Origin: Legionella fallonii LLAP-10
GTDB taxonomy: Bacteria; Pseudomonadota; Gammaproteobacteria; Legionellales; Legionellaceae
Reading direction: 5' to 3'
NCBI RefSeq assembly: GCF_000953135.1
Contig: NZ_LN614827.1
Span: 2,509,001-2,573,000 of the forward strand
DNA: 64,000 nt
Positions 1 through 8,962 of this stretch are shown here, one piece after another. Within the stretch, counting starts at the first letter, position 1; each line of letters begins with the position of its first letter. Made by a program: the position numbers and the translations under genes. The notes beneath the pieces are model-generated. The model searched no databases and was not told where the DNA came from. It was given only the letters and a program-made list of their open reading frames with translations.

Positions 1-108
1 AATCGCAAAATTCTCACTATCGTCTATTACAGGTGCTTCTGACCAACCTATTACAGGGAGCATTAAAGTAAAACCTGCAGCGATAATGTGTTTTTTGCAA
101 TTAATCAT
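1..108 (-). CDS. cpoB: CpoB/YbgF N-terminus (partial, Tol-Pal system)
   Basis: Only the first 36 codons are in the window; the gene runs off the left edge. The start ATG (106-108) overlaps the pal stop TGA (105-107) as ATGA, so translation is probably coupled. The N-terminus is a typical signal peptide: MINCKK, then a hydrophobic stretch, then a cleavage-like GWSEA. The name rests mainly on position: a secreted protein directly after pal is almost always CpoB/YbgF, the periplasmic coordinator of Tol-Pal and peptidoglycan synthesis. No diagnostic domain is visible in this part. Confidence 0.7.
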   Translation of the reverse strand, partial: MINCKKHIIAAGFTLMLPVIGWSEAPVIDDSENFAI

Positions 109-638
109 CTTGTTGCCTCATAAGTAAACTCAACACGGCGATTTTGCGCGTGAGATGCATCATCATGTCCTAAATTAGCAGGACGCTCTTTTCCATAGCT
201 AACAACACGTATTTGCTGTCTGCTTACACCAGCCATACGAAGAATGTCAGCTACAGTGTTAGCACGATGCTCACCAAGGGCAACGTTATATTCACGACTA
301 CCGCGTTCATCAGTATGTCCAGCAAGTAAAACGCGCGCGCCTGGATGTGATTTCAAATAATCAGCTTGTGCGTTAACTGAAGGTAAGTATTTAGGAGCCA
401 AGTTACTGTCATCATAAGAGAACAGATACAGTTGATTGTGAGGAGCCTGAGTAGTATAAGACTCTCCAGGTTGTTGACCTGCAAAATGAGTCATATGACC
501 CAAACCTTGAGCAGAAGCTTCTGCATCACTCGCAGCAGCGCCATCAGCACTACCCGGTGTTTTGGAACAAGCAGCAACCAATACAGCGCTTGCTACAAGC
601 AGCCCCAATTTAGATAACGATCCGGCTTTCATCCTCAA
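105..638 (-). CDS. pal: Peptidoglycan-associated lipoprotein Pal
   Basis: 177 residues. Residues 1-24 are a lipoprotein signal with lipobox VAAC (lipidated Cys24). Residues about 70-175 form an OmpA-type peptidoglycan-binding domain with the hallmark GHTDERGSREYN and a C-terminal NRRVEFTY. Pal anchors the outer membrane to the cell wall within the Tol-Pal machine. A strong Shine-Dalgarno AAGGAG lies 7 bases before the first of two close ATGs, so that one is chosen. It is followed without a gap by cpoB. The length matches the 19-kDa PAL lipoprotein known from Legionella. Confidence 0.95.
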   Translation of the reverse strand: MRMKAGSLSKLGLLVASAVLVAACSKTPGSADGAAASDAEASAQGLGHMTHFAGQQPGESYTTQAPHNQLYLFSYDDSNLAPKYLPSVNAQADYLKSHPGARVLLAGHTDERGSREYNVALGEHRANTVADILRMAGVSRQQIRVVSYGKERPANLGHDDASHAQNRRVEFTYEATR

Positions 639-948
639 TCTCCTTTAGTTCTTTTTATTATTAAAATATATATATGATTATCATGGGGAGCCATTGTACA
701 ATTTATTTTATTTATTGGCTATTGCTTTACCACGCTTAGTGAGCGTTTTATCCTAGAAAGAAGAGTATCATTCATAGCAGGATTCTGGGTGTAATAGCCT
801 TTTATGTCGGATCTGCCGGCCGTAACCCAGAATCGAAACCTAATTCGAGCCTTGATACCACATTATGCTGCGCCCCATCCACGCTACAATTTTATCTTAA
901 GTTGGCGCCATTAGGTGAGCACTTACCTTGAGGCTAAGCTGTTTTTTC
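639..948. other. Intergenic region upstream of pal, with an inverted repeat
   Basis: No gene is visible in these 310 bases. An inverted repeat has arms GATTCTGGGT (782-791) and ACCCAGAATC (823-832) around about 31 bases. It resembles in style the longer inverted-repeat elements at 59855-60001 and 61616-61730. The pal promoter should lie in the AT-rich 640-720, but I see no convincing -35/-10 pair. Confidence 0.4.
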
Positions 949-1548
949 TCAATGGCTATGTGATATGACGAAATCAGCCACTATAGCCGTCAGCTGATGA
1001 GTCGCTTTATTGGCGGCGACAACACCACCATAAGGGGTGTCCGTAGGGCATGTAACGTGCTGAGTAATAATACGAGACCCCATCACTTTATTGTCAGCAA
1101 CGCGAGTTAACACTATTTTAACAGTAACATCCATAACACTAGGCTTCTTTAAGAAATTTTGCTCTAGATTAAGCAATTGCGTGTCTAATCTATAGTCTGC
1201 CTCTACGTTATAAAGACTGGAAGCTACTGCGTAAAAATAGCCAGTACGCTGTAAGCTTTGTACTAATAAAGGATATAACATTTCGGCAGGTGGACTGGCC
1301 CACTCATTCTTAGCAAATGCTTCAATTTGATAAGGCTTTTTAACATAAAGCATTTGTTCCGTTTGATACCCTGCAACAGCCTCAGGCGCAGTGACTACGA
1401 GAGTCGCTGCTCTTGGTTTTGAGGTAAACTGCTTTGTGCTAAAGGCACTCAATTGATATTCATTGGTTGCTAAAGTTTTAACTGGTGAACAACCTACCAG
1501 TGATAGAATACCTATACTCAAGAAAACACTATTGAGAAGGCGCATCAT
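949..1548 (-). CDS. PqiC-like lipoprotein, ABC transport auxiliary component
   Basis: 199 residues with a lipoprotein signal and lipobox LVGC (Cys20). The mature part resembles the ABC_trans_aux/PqiC family (DUF330), outer-membrane lipoproteins that work with MCE proteins in lipid transport. It is the last gene of the Mla-type operon; its first ATG overlaps the stop of the MCE gene by one base (TAATG), with GGAGAA just upstream. Two consecutive ATGs start it. In this operon form it stands where enterobacteria have MlaC/MlaB, so lipid hand-over may use this lipoprotein instead. Family call from overall pattern and context. Confidence 0.75.
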   Translation of the reverse strand: MMRLLNSVFLSIGILSLVGCSPVKTLATNEYQLSAFSTKQFTSKPRAATLVVTAPEAVAGYQTEQMLYVKKPYQIEAFAKNEWASPPAEMLYPLLVQSLQRTGYFYAVASSLYNVEADYRLDTQLLNLEQNFLKKPSVMDVTVKIVLTRVADNKVMGSRIITQHVTCPTDTPYGGVVAANKATHQLTAIVADFVISHSH

Positions 1549-2471
1549 TATTCTCCTGGTCCTGGTTTAGGTGGTGTTGTCCCCCGAATAACTACTGAAG
1601 GATTTTGACGCATTTCATTAGTAACTTTTTCAAGGTTAGCCGAAATAGCATTCAATCGTCGGAGCAAAATTACCGCTGGAGGCAGTGCTTGTTGTGACAC
1701 TTTATCTAAAGTATTTTTTCCTGAAATCATTGTCTTGGAAACATTTTTTCCAGCCTGACTCATATCAGCAGCCAGCTTATTAAACTTAGTCACACCAACT
1801 TTTAACTCTTTTATTATTTCCGGGAAATCCTTACTCGCTTTAGCTGCATTGGCCAAAAATACATCCGCACTGTGTAAGGTTTGGTTTATATTTTCACTAT
1901 CTTTAGCAATGACCCCAGTAACGCGATCAATGTTAGCTAAAGTATTTCTAATATGACGTGCGTTTTCATCATTAAATACTTGCTGAGCCTGGCCACTTAC
2001 TTTGTTCACGCTCTCTGCGACTTCTTTTAAAATAGAATCTAATTGGTTAAATAAAGAAGGTTTCGCAGGTATTACAGGATAAGGCTCGCCAGGCATTTTT
2101 TGTATTGGCGTTAAATCTGCAGTACTTGCAGACAGCCCTACATAAGTGACCCCAGTAATACCTTGAGAGATCAAAGTAGCAGCAGTGCTGGTAGTAATTG
2201 GTGTGCCCTCTTCAATACTTAATGTAATCTCCACTTGACGTGGATCATTATTATTCAATTTAATTTTCTTAACAAAACCAACTTGAACGCCATTGTATTT
2301 AACTGGAGCATCCTGAGATAAACCTGCAGCTGACTCATGCAGGTAAACAGTATAGGAGTTATATTGCTTCTGATTGAAACCAACGGACAGCCATAAAGCG
2401 GTGGATAATAACCCTGCCGCTAAAAAAAGAACGACCAGTCCCACAATGGTATAGTTGGTTTTCGATTCCAA
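1548..2471 (-). CDS. mlaD: MCE-domain protein MlaD-like
   Basis: 307 residues. One N-terminal membrane anchor (about residues 8-30) is followed by a single MCE domain (about 38-115, with the [18 protein letters not shown] stretch), then a long helical region rich in Asn/Lys/Ala and a Pro-rich end. MCE proteins form hexameric rings that carry phospholipids between the membranes. The chosen start is TTG (2469-2471), because the Shine-Dalgarno AAGGGG sits about 9 bases upstream and no ATG fits. The long C-terminal helix (about 130-300) exceeds that of E. coli MlaD and resembles PqiB/LetB-like tunnel helices. Confidence 0.85.
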   Translation of the reverse strand: MESKTNYTIVGLVVLFLAAGLLSTALWLSVGFNQKQYNSYTVYLHESAAGLSQDAPVKYNGVQVGFVKKIKLNNNDPRQVEITLSIEEGTPITTSTAATLISQGITGVTYVGLSASTADLTPIQKMPGEPYPVIPAKPSLFNQLDSILKEVAESVNKVSGQAQQVFNDENARHIRNTLANIDRVTGVIAKDSENINQTLHSADVFLANAAKASKDFPEIIKELKVGVTKFNKLAADMSQAGKNVSKTMISGKNTLDKVSQQALPPAVILLRRLNAISANLEKVTNEMRQNPSVVIRGTTPPKPGPGE

Positions 2472-2479
2472 GTAAATAA

Positions 2480-2590
2480 TCCCCTTATGTAAATAATTTG
2501 CTGTCTAAGTCACCTGAATGTCGTGAAGGATCTCTTACGAAGGCTTGGGGCCACAATTAGGAGATCCTTCGCTACGCTCAGGATGACAGC
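2480..2590. repeat. Dispersed palindromic repeat in the mlaD-mlaF gap
   Basis: The 124-base gap between the MlaF-like and MlaD-like genes holds GGAGATCCTTCGCTACGCTC followed by AGGATGACA (about 2559-2587) and a related half at about 2520-2545. The same theme recurs at 48009-48083. Such CCTTCGCTACGCTCAGGATGACA-type palindromes are dispersed in many bacterial genomes. It sits inside an otherwise tightly packed operon. Confidence 0.55.
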
Positions 2591-2595
2591 ATTCT

Positions 2596-3336
2596 TTATG
2601 TCAATTTACTGAAATATTCAGCAATTAATGGATTTTTATTTTTCATTAAGTCGTTAATGGGTTCAACACTAAGAATTTTCCCATCGCCAACAAAAGCTAC
2701 TCTATCGGTGGTATTTTTCAAAGATTGAATGTCATGACTGATCATAACGATAGTTAAGTTTAACGAATCTCTTAAAAAAACAACCAAATCATCAAAAAGT
2801 CTTGCTCCACGTGGATCTAATCCTGTAGTTGGTTCATCAAGAAATAACAATTCAGGATCCATAGCGATAGCACGTGCAGCAGCAGCTCTTCGCTGCATCC
2901 CTCCACTAAGTTCTGAAGGTAATTTACCAGCGGCTTCTTTAGGTAATCCAACTAACGCTATTTTTAACAACGCCAGCTCCCGCATAAACTCTGGTTCTAA
3001 ACTAGTAAATTCCTGCATAGGAAACATTACATTTTCTAAAACGGTCAGGGCTGAAAATAAGGCGCTATGCTGAAAAAGCATTCCCCAGCGTCGCCTAAGC
3101 ATTAATGCTTGATGCGGGCCAAGATCATGCACTTCTTCGCCAAATACTTTAATACTACCAGCGGTAGGTTTCAATAACATTAATAGGCTACGTAATATAG
3201 TAGTCTTCCCACTACCTGAGCCGCCAATGATAGCAAGTATCTCACCTTTTTCTACAGTTAGATTAACATCAGAATGAACCCATTGACCTCCTAAGAAGTT
3301 CTTCATCCCTTTAATTTCTATAACGGGCTCACTCAT
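2596..3336 (-). CDS. mlaF: ABC transporter ATPase MlaF-like
   Basis: 246 residues, a complete ABC ATPase: Walker A GGSGSGKTT (residues 38-46), Q-loop LFQH, signature LSGGMQRR (143-150), Walker B LLFLDEPTTGLDP (163-175), and a switch His in VMISHD. The LSGGMQRR signature and the length fit the Mla/MCE-associated ATPases that energise phospholipid transport at the inner membrane. Its ATG lies directly against the stop codon of the permease gene (TAAATG), so the two are coupled. Confidence 0.92.
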   Translation of the reverse strand: MSEPVIEIKGMKNFLGGQWVHSDVNLTVEKGEILAIIGGSGSGKTTILRSLLMLLKPTAGSIKVFGEEVHDLGPHQALMLRRRWGMLFQHSALFSALTVLENVMFPMQEFTSLEPEFMRELALLKIALVGLPKEAAGKLPSELSGGMQRRAAAARAIAMDPELLFLDEPTTGLDPRGARLFDDLVVFLRDSLNLTIVMISHDIQSLKNTTDRVAFVGDGKILSVEPINDLMKNKNPLIAEYFSKLT

Positions 3337-4461
3337 TTACAGTTTCATCCAACTATAAACTACAGAAAATGCGGCATCGGCAATAATAATTAAAAACAAG
3401 GCCTGTACCACGCTTTTAGTTGTTTGGCTTCCTATACTATCAGCACTTGCCTCAACTCTAAATCCCTGAAAACATCCTACTAGAGCAATTAAAATAGCAA
3501 AAGCTGGGGCTTTATATAAACCTAATAACATTTGAGAAAGACCAACCGAATCCTTCAAACGTATTAAAAAATCTTCAAAACTAATACCAAGCATGGACTT
3601 TGACATGATCATGGCACCCAGGACACTAAAAAGATCAGCCCAAAAGATTAATAAAGGAAAAACAATTAATAATCCCAATACCTTGGGTAACACCAATAAT
3701 TCAGTAGGTGATAATCCCATGGTAAGCAAGGCATCAATTTCCTCATTAATTTTCATGCTTCCAATTTGTGCTGTAAAGGCTGAACTCGTTCGTCCTGCAA
3801 CTATAATTGCGGTGATCAAAGGAGCAAATTCGCGAAAGATAGCCATACCAGAAAGATAGGCAATAAAAATATTCGCTCCGTAAGTTGCTAGTTGTAACCC
3901 CATTTGATAGGCTAGCACTACCCCTATTAAAAAAGACAATAAAGCAACTATAGGTAAAGCTTGAATCCCTGCAGAATGAATATTTGAAATAATACTGGCA
4001 AACTGAAAGCGACGCCAATTTCCCATTGCCTCAAATAGTTTGACACTGAGATCCCCAACAAGAATCACTATGCCATCGACCTGTATTAGTTTGTTTTCTG
4101 ACTCTTTACCGATTTGATAAAGAACGCCTTCTCGAGGCGGCTCAGGAACTTGATAAGCCAATACATCTTTTTTTGACTCAATTAAATCAATTAATTTTTT
4201 TTGATTTTCGGAAAAATGAATTAATTCAACTTCATTGTTTTTTTGTTTTAGTTCTGCCATACAATTGATGAGAGCTAACGCACCTGCGCTATCAAAGGCA
4301 CTGATTGACTCACCACTTATTGATAATTTTTGCTGTTGCGGAAGCTCACTTTTGCTAAATTTCTTAGATAAAGCTCCAAGCGCCTGAACAGTCCAGGAAC
4401 CAGCGCATTGGAAACTATTATGTTCTTTTTCGAATGTAATTTGAGCTTCGCTTTGATTCAT
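3337..4461 (-). CDS. mlaE: MlaE-type permease with N-terminal STAS domain
   Basis: 374 residues. The first ~95 residues look like a STAS domain (sheet/helix pattern with SISGESISAFDSAGALALIN), the rest is a MlaE permease with five or so membrane helices and the conserved GRTSSAFTAQIGSMKINEEIDAL loop that contacts the ATPase. In E. coli the STAS protein MlaB is separate; here it is fused to the permease, a common variant in other proteobacteria. First gene of the four-gene lipid transport operon reading leftwards. Confidence 0.9.
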   Translation of the reverse strand: MNQSEAQITFEKEHNSFQCAGSWTVQALGALSKKFSKSELPQQQKLSISGESISAFDSAGALALINCMAELKQKNNEVELIHFSENQKKLIDLIESKKDVLAYQVPEPPREGVLYQIGKESENKLIQVDGIVILVGDLSVKLFEAMGNWRRFQFASIISNIHSAGIQALPIVALLSFLIGVVLAYQMGLQLATYGANIFIAYLSGMAIFREFAPLITAIIVAGRTSSAFTAQIGSMKINEEIDALLTMGLSPTELLVLPKVLGLLIVFPLLIFWADLFSVLGAMIMSKSMLGISFEDFLIRLKDSVGLSQMLLGLYKAPAFAILIALVGCFQGFRVEASADSIGSQTTKSVVQALFLIIIADAAFSVVYSWMKL

Positions 4462-4658
4462 AGCTATTTTTTTAATAAATTGCTCTGTGATAGAGTTTCG
4501 ACAGGGGTCTGATGAAGCATGTTACCATAATATTAGAGCTATTGTATAACTGACCGATTTTGCCTAAGAACAAGACATAAATGTCTCAAGAAGCGGGGGA
4601 CAAAAGATACTGCTCTAATCTCAAATTGCAATCAGAGCAGCGATAAAATAAGGATAAA

Positions 4659-5606
4659 TTAAGCACAAGGAGCAGTAGTAGCTCTCTCTATAGACTCGTC
4701 AAGGGTGGTTAGTCTGTTAGCAGAATCAGTCGCTAGTTTAAAGACTAAAGGGCTACCTTTAGCTAAAGCAGCAATACCATAAATGATTCCTCCGCTTAAA
4801 ATAGCAGCCAATAAGTTAATTAATATTTCCTTCACGCCACGATGTGATTGCAATGTTTGGACGTGCTCACTTCCCTCATGCAAATAAGGTTTTGCTTGCG
4901 TTTTAAAGTCACCCAAACTCATTTGACCATAGGTATAACTATCATACAAACCACTTACACCTTTAATAATGCTATCTACCGCGTTTTTTGCCTTCTCATA
5001 ATCAGCTAGTTTTTGTGGATCCACAGGAGGATTGTTTTGCAATAACGCGTGGATCTTTCCTGCAAATTCAGCACTCTTATCACGAAGGTTATCTAATTGT
5101 TTTTGGACTTCTTTTAAATCGTTTACCCTTACTAGATCTATTTTTAATTGAGGCTCAATGGCATGGGTTACAGAGTTATCCTCGATATCTTCCACAGAAA
5201 CTCTAAGTATCGAAACACCGTTTGTCACAGAGGTTGTATTCTCAGTGGAAACAATATCATCAAATTTATCAATAAGGTCTTCGCTTGAGCTAAATGCTTG
5301 TTCTTCTTGTTCTGACTGCTCTTCTAAACGTCGTTTTTCACTTATTTTAGCGAGTTCTTTTTTGAATTGCTCATTCTTCTCTTGAAACAATATTTTAATT
5401 TGTTCATCTCTTGTTTTAAGTAACTGCATGTCTCTATTTTTAAATTGAGGATTGATTACAAACAATTGTAGAACGTGCTTTTTATGGTGATAATCTTTTT
5501 CAATATCTATCAATTTGTTAGCAGAATTACACTTCTCCAAAGCAGAGATTAAATCGCTTCTAACTAGTAACGCTTTTTTGTACCCTATTTTTTTATTTGC
5601 CGGCAT
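4659..5606 (-). CDS. Coiled-coil protein with C-terminal membrane segment, effector candidate
   Basis: 315 residues, family not recognised. Residues about 60-105 are strongly charged and helical (coiled coil, with an EEQSEQEEQ patch), 145-200 again helical, and residues about 255-285 form one hydrophobic segment (LLAAILSGGIIYGIAALAKG). There is no signal peptide. Soluble coiled coil plus a late membrane segment is a pattern seen in Legionella effectors, but no translocation signal can be proved from sequence. Shine-Dalgarno AAGGA precedes the ATG. A decayed paralogue of its C-terminus lies at 5846-6042 on the other strand. Confidence 0.6.
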   Translation of the reverse strand: MPANKKIGYKKALLVRSDLISALEKCNSANKLIDIEKDYHHKKHVLQLFVINPQFKNRDMQLLKTRDEQIKILFQEKNEQFKKELAKISEKRRLEEQSEQEEQAFSSSEDLIDKFDDIVSTENTTSVTNGVSILRVSVEDIEDNSVTHAIEPQLKIDLVRVNDLKEVQKQLDNLRDKSAEFAGKIHALLQNNPPVDPQKLADYEKAKNAVDSIIKGVSGLYDSYTYGQMSLGDFKTQAKPYLHEGSEHVQTLQSHRGVKEILINLLAAILSGGIIYGIAALAKGSPLVFKLATDSANRLTTLDESIERATTAPCA

Positions 5607-5845
5607 GATAAATCCTTAAACCAATGAACAATTTCTGAGCGGATAGTACTCGTTTTTGGGGCACAAATCCATAAAAACAAGAAGAAAGTAAATGTAAAAA
5701 ATAAACTATATTTGTAACACTTATGTTATTGAATTGATTCAATATTAATTATATTAGCAAATAAAAAGACAAGCGAATTATAAATAGCTCTCAACGACAA
5801 GAATAAAGGCATTTTAAAAATGCTCAAAGTGAAAGACAGCAGAGA

Positions 5846-6042
5846 GGAGAAAGTACACATGTCCAAACGCTACTGTCACATCGTAGTATGAAGCAAATAT
5901 TAATTAACTTATTGGCTTTTATTTTAAGCGGGGGAATGATTTATGGTATTGCTGCTTTAGCTAAGCTACTGATTCTAGTGACAAGCTGAGCGAGCTTGGT
6001 AAGACCATAGAAGACCTCCCAGTTTCTGCTCCTACTGCATAA
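5846..6042 (+). pseudogene. Remnant of a paralogue of the 4659-5606 gene (C-terminal part)
   Basis: The frame from 5858 reads HVQTLLSHRSMKQILINLLA and then FILSGGMIYGIAALAK. It matches HVQTLQSHRGVKEILINLLA and AILSGGIIYGIAALAK of the neighbouring protein. It then meets a stop at 5987-5989. A different frame resumes the match from about 5965 (ATDSSDKLSELGKTIEDLP... ending SAPTA, stop TAA at 6040-6042), against ATDSANRLTTLDESIERATTAPCA. About nine residues (around SPLVFKL) are missing at the junction. So this is a frameshifted, internally deleted and 5'-truncated copy in the opposite orientation. Confidence 0.8.
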
Positions 6043-6248
6043 ACCCATTATAATGCTTAAGCTGACTCCATTGATTGAACGCTTACCCTCAGGCAACACC
6101 TTTCATAAATTATTTATTAAAAATACTCTGTTGACAAATTAAGTGCATTTCACAACATCATGTGATATTATTTTACACAAATTGAATTTAATGTGGATTG
6201 GTAGGGATTAATTTAATCAATAGCTAAAAGTAATACCAAGGGTATATT
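6043..6248. other. Upstream region of the RhoGEF-like gene
   Basis: AT-rich, without a gene. A perfect TTGACA occurs at 6131-6136, but no -10 box stands at the usual distance; TATTAT at 6166-6171 is 29 bases away. A weak Shine-Dalgarno AAGGG precedes the ATG at 6249. Confidence 0.35.
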
Positions 6249-7223
6249 ATGGAAACAAAAACAGATAAATTAATCGTAGATAATAAAGTAGTAGAGGAAA
6301 TGATTGCCACCGAACAATCATACAATCAAGCACTAACCTTATTAGCGGCAGCACTCAACATAAAAGAAATTGTAAAGGATAATCCATTTCTTCATGAACT
6401 TAAGATAACAATAAATATCCTCAAAAATATCTCCGATGATTTACTAAAACATGCTGCAAAAGCAGTTGATCCTCTTGTTACTGAAAGAGAGCATAAAGCC
6501 TACAGAGCACAGCGTCTGCAATTAATGCAAGCATTTTTTCTTGCTTACCAAAATTATTCATCTCTGTTTGAGCGCTATATAGATGAAAGTCGCAAGGATC
6601 CAGCGGCATTTATGTCCTTAGAAGACTTTTTAGCCACTCACTCCACTAGTAAACTCGATCTCGCCTCTTATCTTATACAACCTATTCAACGGGGTCCACG
6701 CTATTCATTATTGGTTAAAGAAACAAAAAGAATGAGCCAACATTTAACTCAAAACAATGTAGAAGAGTTTCTGAAATTAGAAGCGTTCATTAGTGAAAGT
6801 CTTTCTAAGGTTAACAAATATCTAACAGATACCTCCAAAACTAAGGCTCCACAAGATGATGGTTATTATCCTGGTAAACTGACTATCACCGCCGCTTCGG
6901 GTGTTTATAATTACTTATTTGCCTCTTCATCTGCGTCTGAGCCTGAACACAATGAAGAACCTATTCAAGACGAAAATGTACAGAAAGAACCTAAAAGAAC
7001 CGGATATAGATTTGGTGATGGAGGCCGTTATTTATACAGCTTATTTACTAGTACAAAGCCAACTCAATCTGCCGAGGGACAGTCTTCCACCAAAGAGTCA
7101 ATTGCCAATGATGCTCAGGAAGCTGAAGAGTTCGTTCTTATAGAAAAAATCGCTTCTGACGATGGCGAACATGGCGACGAAACAGAAGACGAGTCTACAC
7201 CTCGACAGGCAAGAACGTTCTAA
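6249..7223 (+). CDS. Dbl-homology (RhoGEF) domain protein, putative host-targeted effector
   Basis: 324 residues. Residues about 12-195 read as a DH domain. The first conserved region has EEMIATEQSY (T21-E22-x-x-Y25, as TExxY in eukaryotic RhoGEFs). The third has LDLASYLIQPIQRGPRYSLL then VKE (136-158), the Dbl signature of the LxxLLIxPxQRxxRYxLLLKE type. DH domains activate Rho-family GTPases, which bacteria lack, so the likely target is a host GTPase. There is no PH domain after it. Residues 200-324 are low complexity and acidic (EEAEEF-like, GDETEDES), like the E-block signals of Dot/Icm substrates. Followed by a good terminator. Confidence 0.75.
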   Translation: METKTDKLIVDNKVVEEMIATEQSYNQALTLLAAALNIKEIVKDNPFLHELKITINILKNISDDLLKHAAKAVDPLVTEREHKAYRAQRLQLMQAFFLAYQNYSSLFERYIDESRKDPAAFMSLEDFLATHSTSKLDLASYLIQPIQRGPRYSLLVKETKRMSQHLTQNNVEEFLKLEAFISESLSKVNKYLTDTSKTKAPQDDGYYPGKLTITAASGVYNYLFASSSASEPEHNEEPIQDENVQKEPKRTGYRFGDGGRYLYSLFTSTKPTQSAEGQSSTKESIANDAQEAEEFVLIEKIASDDGEHGDETEDESTPRQARTF

Positions 7224-7236
7224 GTGAAATATATGG

Positions 7237-7288
7237 CCTTTATTAACTCCCATGTTTTAAGACATTAAGTTAATAAAGGTCATTTTTT
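7237..7288 (+). terminator. Rho-independent terminator after the RhoGEF-like gene
   Basis: A 12-bp perfect stem, CCTTTATTAACT (7237-7248) with AGTTAATAAAGG (7268-7279), is followed by TCATTTTTTA. The loop of 19 bases is long and the stem AT-rich, but the T run supports termination. Confidence 0.65.
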
Positions 7289-7476
7289 ATTATTAAAAAA
7301 AAGCTAATTCGCGCACCACCTTCGTTAATAACCAGAATTGCAAACGCTATTGTATTTGTATACAATCAAAACTAGTAATTATTCACTGAGGTTCTTACTG
7401 ACATGCGCATTATCTCTCAATAAGCCCAAAACATGGGCGAATAAATCCCTGCCTAACCCATTGAGAGAGTGTGTAT

Positions 7477-8880
7477 ATGAGTCGTTTAATTCAACTAATT
7501 GACGTCAGTCTATATTTTAACGAAAAACTTTGTTTTGAAGAATTTAATTATCAGATTCACACTGGTGAGCGTATTGCTTTAATCGGTGATAATGGTTCTG
7601 GTAAAAGCAGTATGCTCAAAATCATTAAAAAACTTGCCCCTCCAAGTGATGGCCTGATTCACTATGCTGATGACCTGACTGTCGGCTATGTTCCTCAATT
7701 AATTGATCGCACCGACTCATCCAGTGGTGCAGAACGCTTTAATCAAGCCTTAACTCAAGCTTTAGCACAAAATCCTCAAGTACTTTTGCTTGATGAACCA
7801 ACAAATCACTTAGATCAGAAAAATCGTCGCAACCTGATGCGCTTATTAGAACAATTTTGTGGTACTTTAATTATTGCTTCTCATGATGTTAACTTACTGC
7901 GCAATAATGAATTTTGTTTTTGGAATTTTAATCAACAAAAAATCGAACTCTATCAAGGATATTTCGATCATTACCAGCAACAAATGCGATTACAACGTGA
8001 TGCTATTGAAACGAGAATAGAACATTTAAAACAACAAAAAAAACAAAGTCACCTCTCTCTGATGAAAGAACAGCAACGAGCAAAAAATTCACGATTAAAG
8101 GGAGAAAAATCAATTAAACAAGCCAAATGGCCTACTATTGTTTCTAAATCTAAAATGCTTCGATCTCAAGAAACAGAGGGGAAAAAGAAAAGGAAATTAG
8201 CCGAAGATAAAGAATTTTTAGTACATCAACTGCAAGAGATCAATATAGTAGAAGAAATTACACCACAATTTGAACTCTCTCCATCAGCAAAAACGACTAA
8301 AGCGTTAGTCACTATTACTGAAGGAGTAGTTTCCTATGAACAGCAGGTCATATTGAAGTCTATTAATCTCAACATTACAGGTAACAGTCGATTAGCAATT
8401 TGTGGCGCTAATGGTTCGGGCAAGTCGACCCTTCTAAAAGCAATTATGGGAGATACATCCGTTAAAAAGGAAGGGTTGTGGATAACGCCAGCGCCTCAAG
8501 ATATTGGCTATTTGGATCAACATTATCAATTATTAACGGAAACAGATAGCGTTTTGGACACTATAGAAGGATGCCGACCTGAGTGGACTCATGCTGAAAT
8601 TCGCCACCACCTCAATCATTTTCTTTTCCGTAAAAATGAACAAGTCCATACTCTTATTTCTCAACTGTCAGGTGGAGAAAAAGCTCGCTTAACTCTAGCA
8701 AAAATTGCAGCAAAACCACCTAAGTTACTCATCCTCGATGAATTAACTAACAACCTTGATTTTAAAACCAGAAATCATGTGATTACCCTACTTAAAAATT
8801 ATCCAGGGCCTTTTATAGTGGTTTCTCATGATAATGATTTTTTGCATCTTATTGATATTAATGGAACTTACCTGGTGTGA
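7477..8880 (+). CDS. ABC-F family ATPase with a shortened first ABC domain
   Basis: 467 residues from the ATG at 7477, chosen over an upstream GTG because of GAGAGAG 7 bases before. Two ABC domains and no membrane segment. Domain 1 has Walker A GDNGSGKSS (37-45), a degenerate signature SSGAER (82-87) and Walker B VLLLDEPTNHLD (102-113). Domain 2 has GANGSGKST (about 310-318), LSGGEKAR (about 397) and LILDELTNNLD. The linker is highly charged and helical. ABC-F proteins act on the ribosome, some giving resistance to ribosome-targeting antibiotics. Only about 37 residues separate Walker A from the signature in domain 1, much less than usual. Antibiotic-resistance role possible but not shown. 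Confidence 0.8.
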   Translation: MSRLIQLIDVSLYFNEKLCFEEFNYQIHTGERIALIGDNGSGKSSMLKIIKKLAPPSDGLIHYADDLTVGYVPQLIDRTDSSSGAERFNQALTQALAQNPQVLLLDEPTNHLDQKNRRNLMRLLEQFCGTLIIASHDVNLLRNNEFCFWNFNQQKIELYQGYFDHYQQQMRLQRDAIETRIEHLKQQKKQSHLSLMKEQQRAKNSRLKGEKSIKQAKWPTIVSKSKMLRSQETEGKKKRKLAEDKEFLVHQLQEINIVEEITPQFELSPSAKTTKALVTITEGVVSYEQQVILKSINLNITGNSRLAICGANGSGKSTLLKAIMGDTSVKKEGLWITPAPQDIGYLDQHYQLLTETDSVLDTIEGCRPEWTHAEIRHHLNHFLFRKNEQVHTLISQLSGGEKARLTLAKIAAKPPKLLILDELTNNLDFKTRNHVITLLKNYPGPFIVVSHDNDFLHLIDINGTYLV

Positions 8881-8962
8881 GTAAAAAACAATCTGCATGA
8901 AAAATTAAAGGCCAATTCTTGTTCTATAATCAATAGTAATGGAACAAAGAGAGGAGCTCAAA

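Noticed and set aside
3593-4018. Extra ORFs of about 90 codons inside the MlaE gene
   Set aside because: Shadows of the permease gene in other frames; no starts with Shine-Dalgarno and no domain pattern.
6131-6171. Strong sigma-70 promoter for the RhoGEF-like gene
   Set aside because: TTGACA is perfect but the nearest TATTAT is 29 bases away; at 17 bases only AACATC is present.
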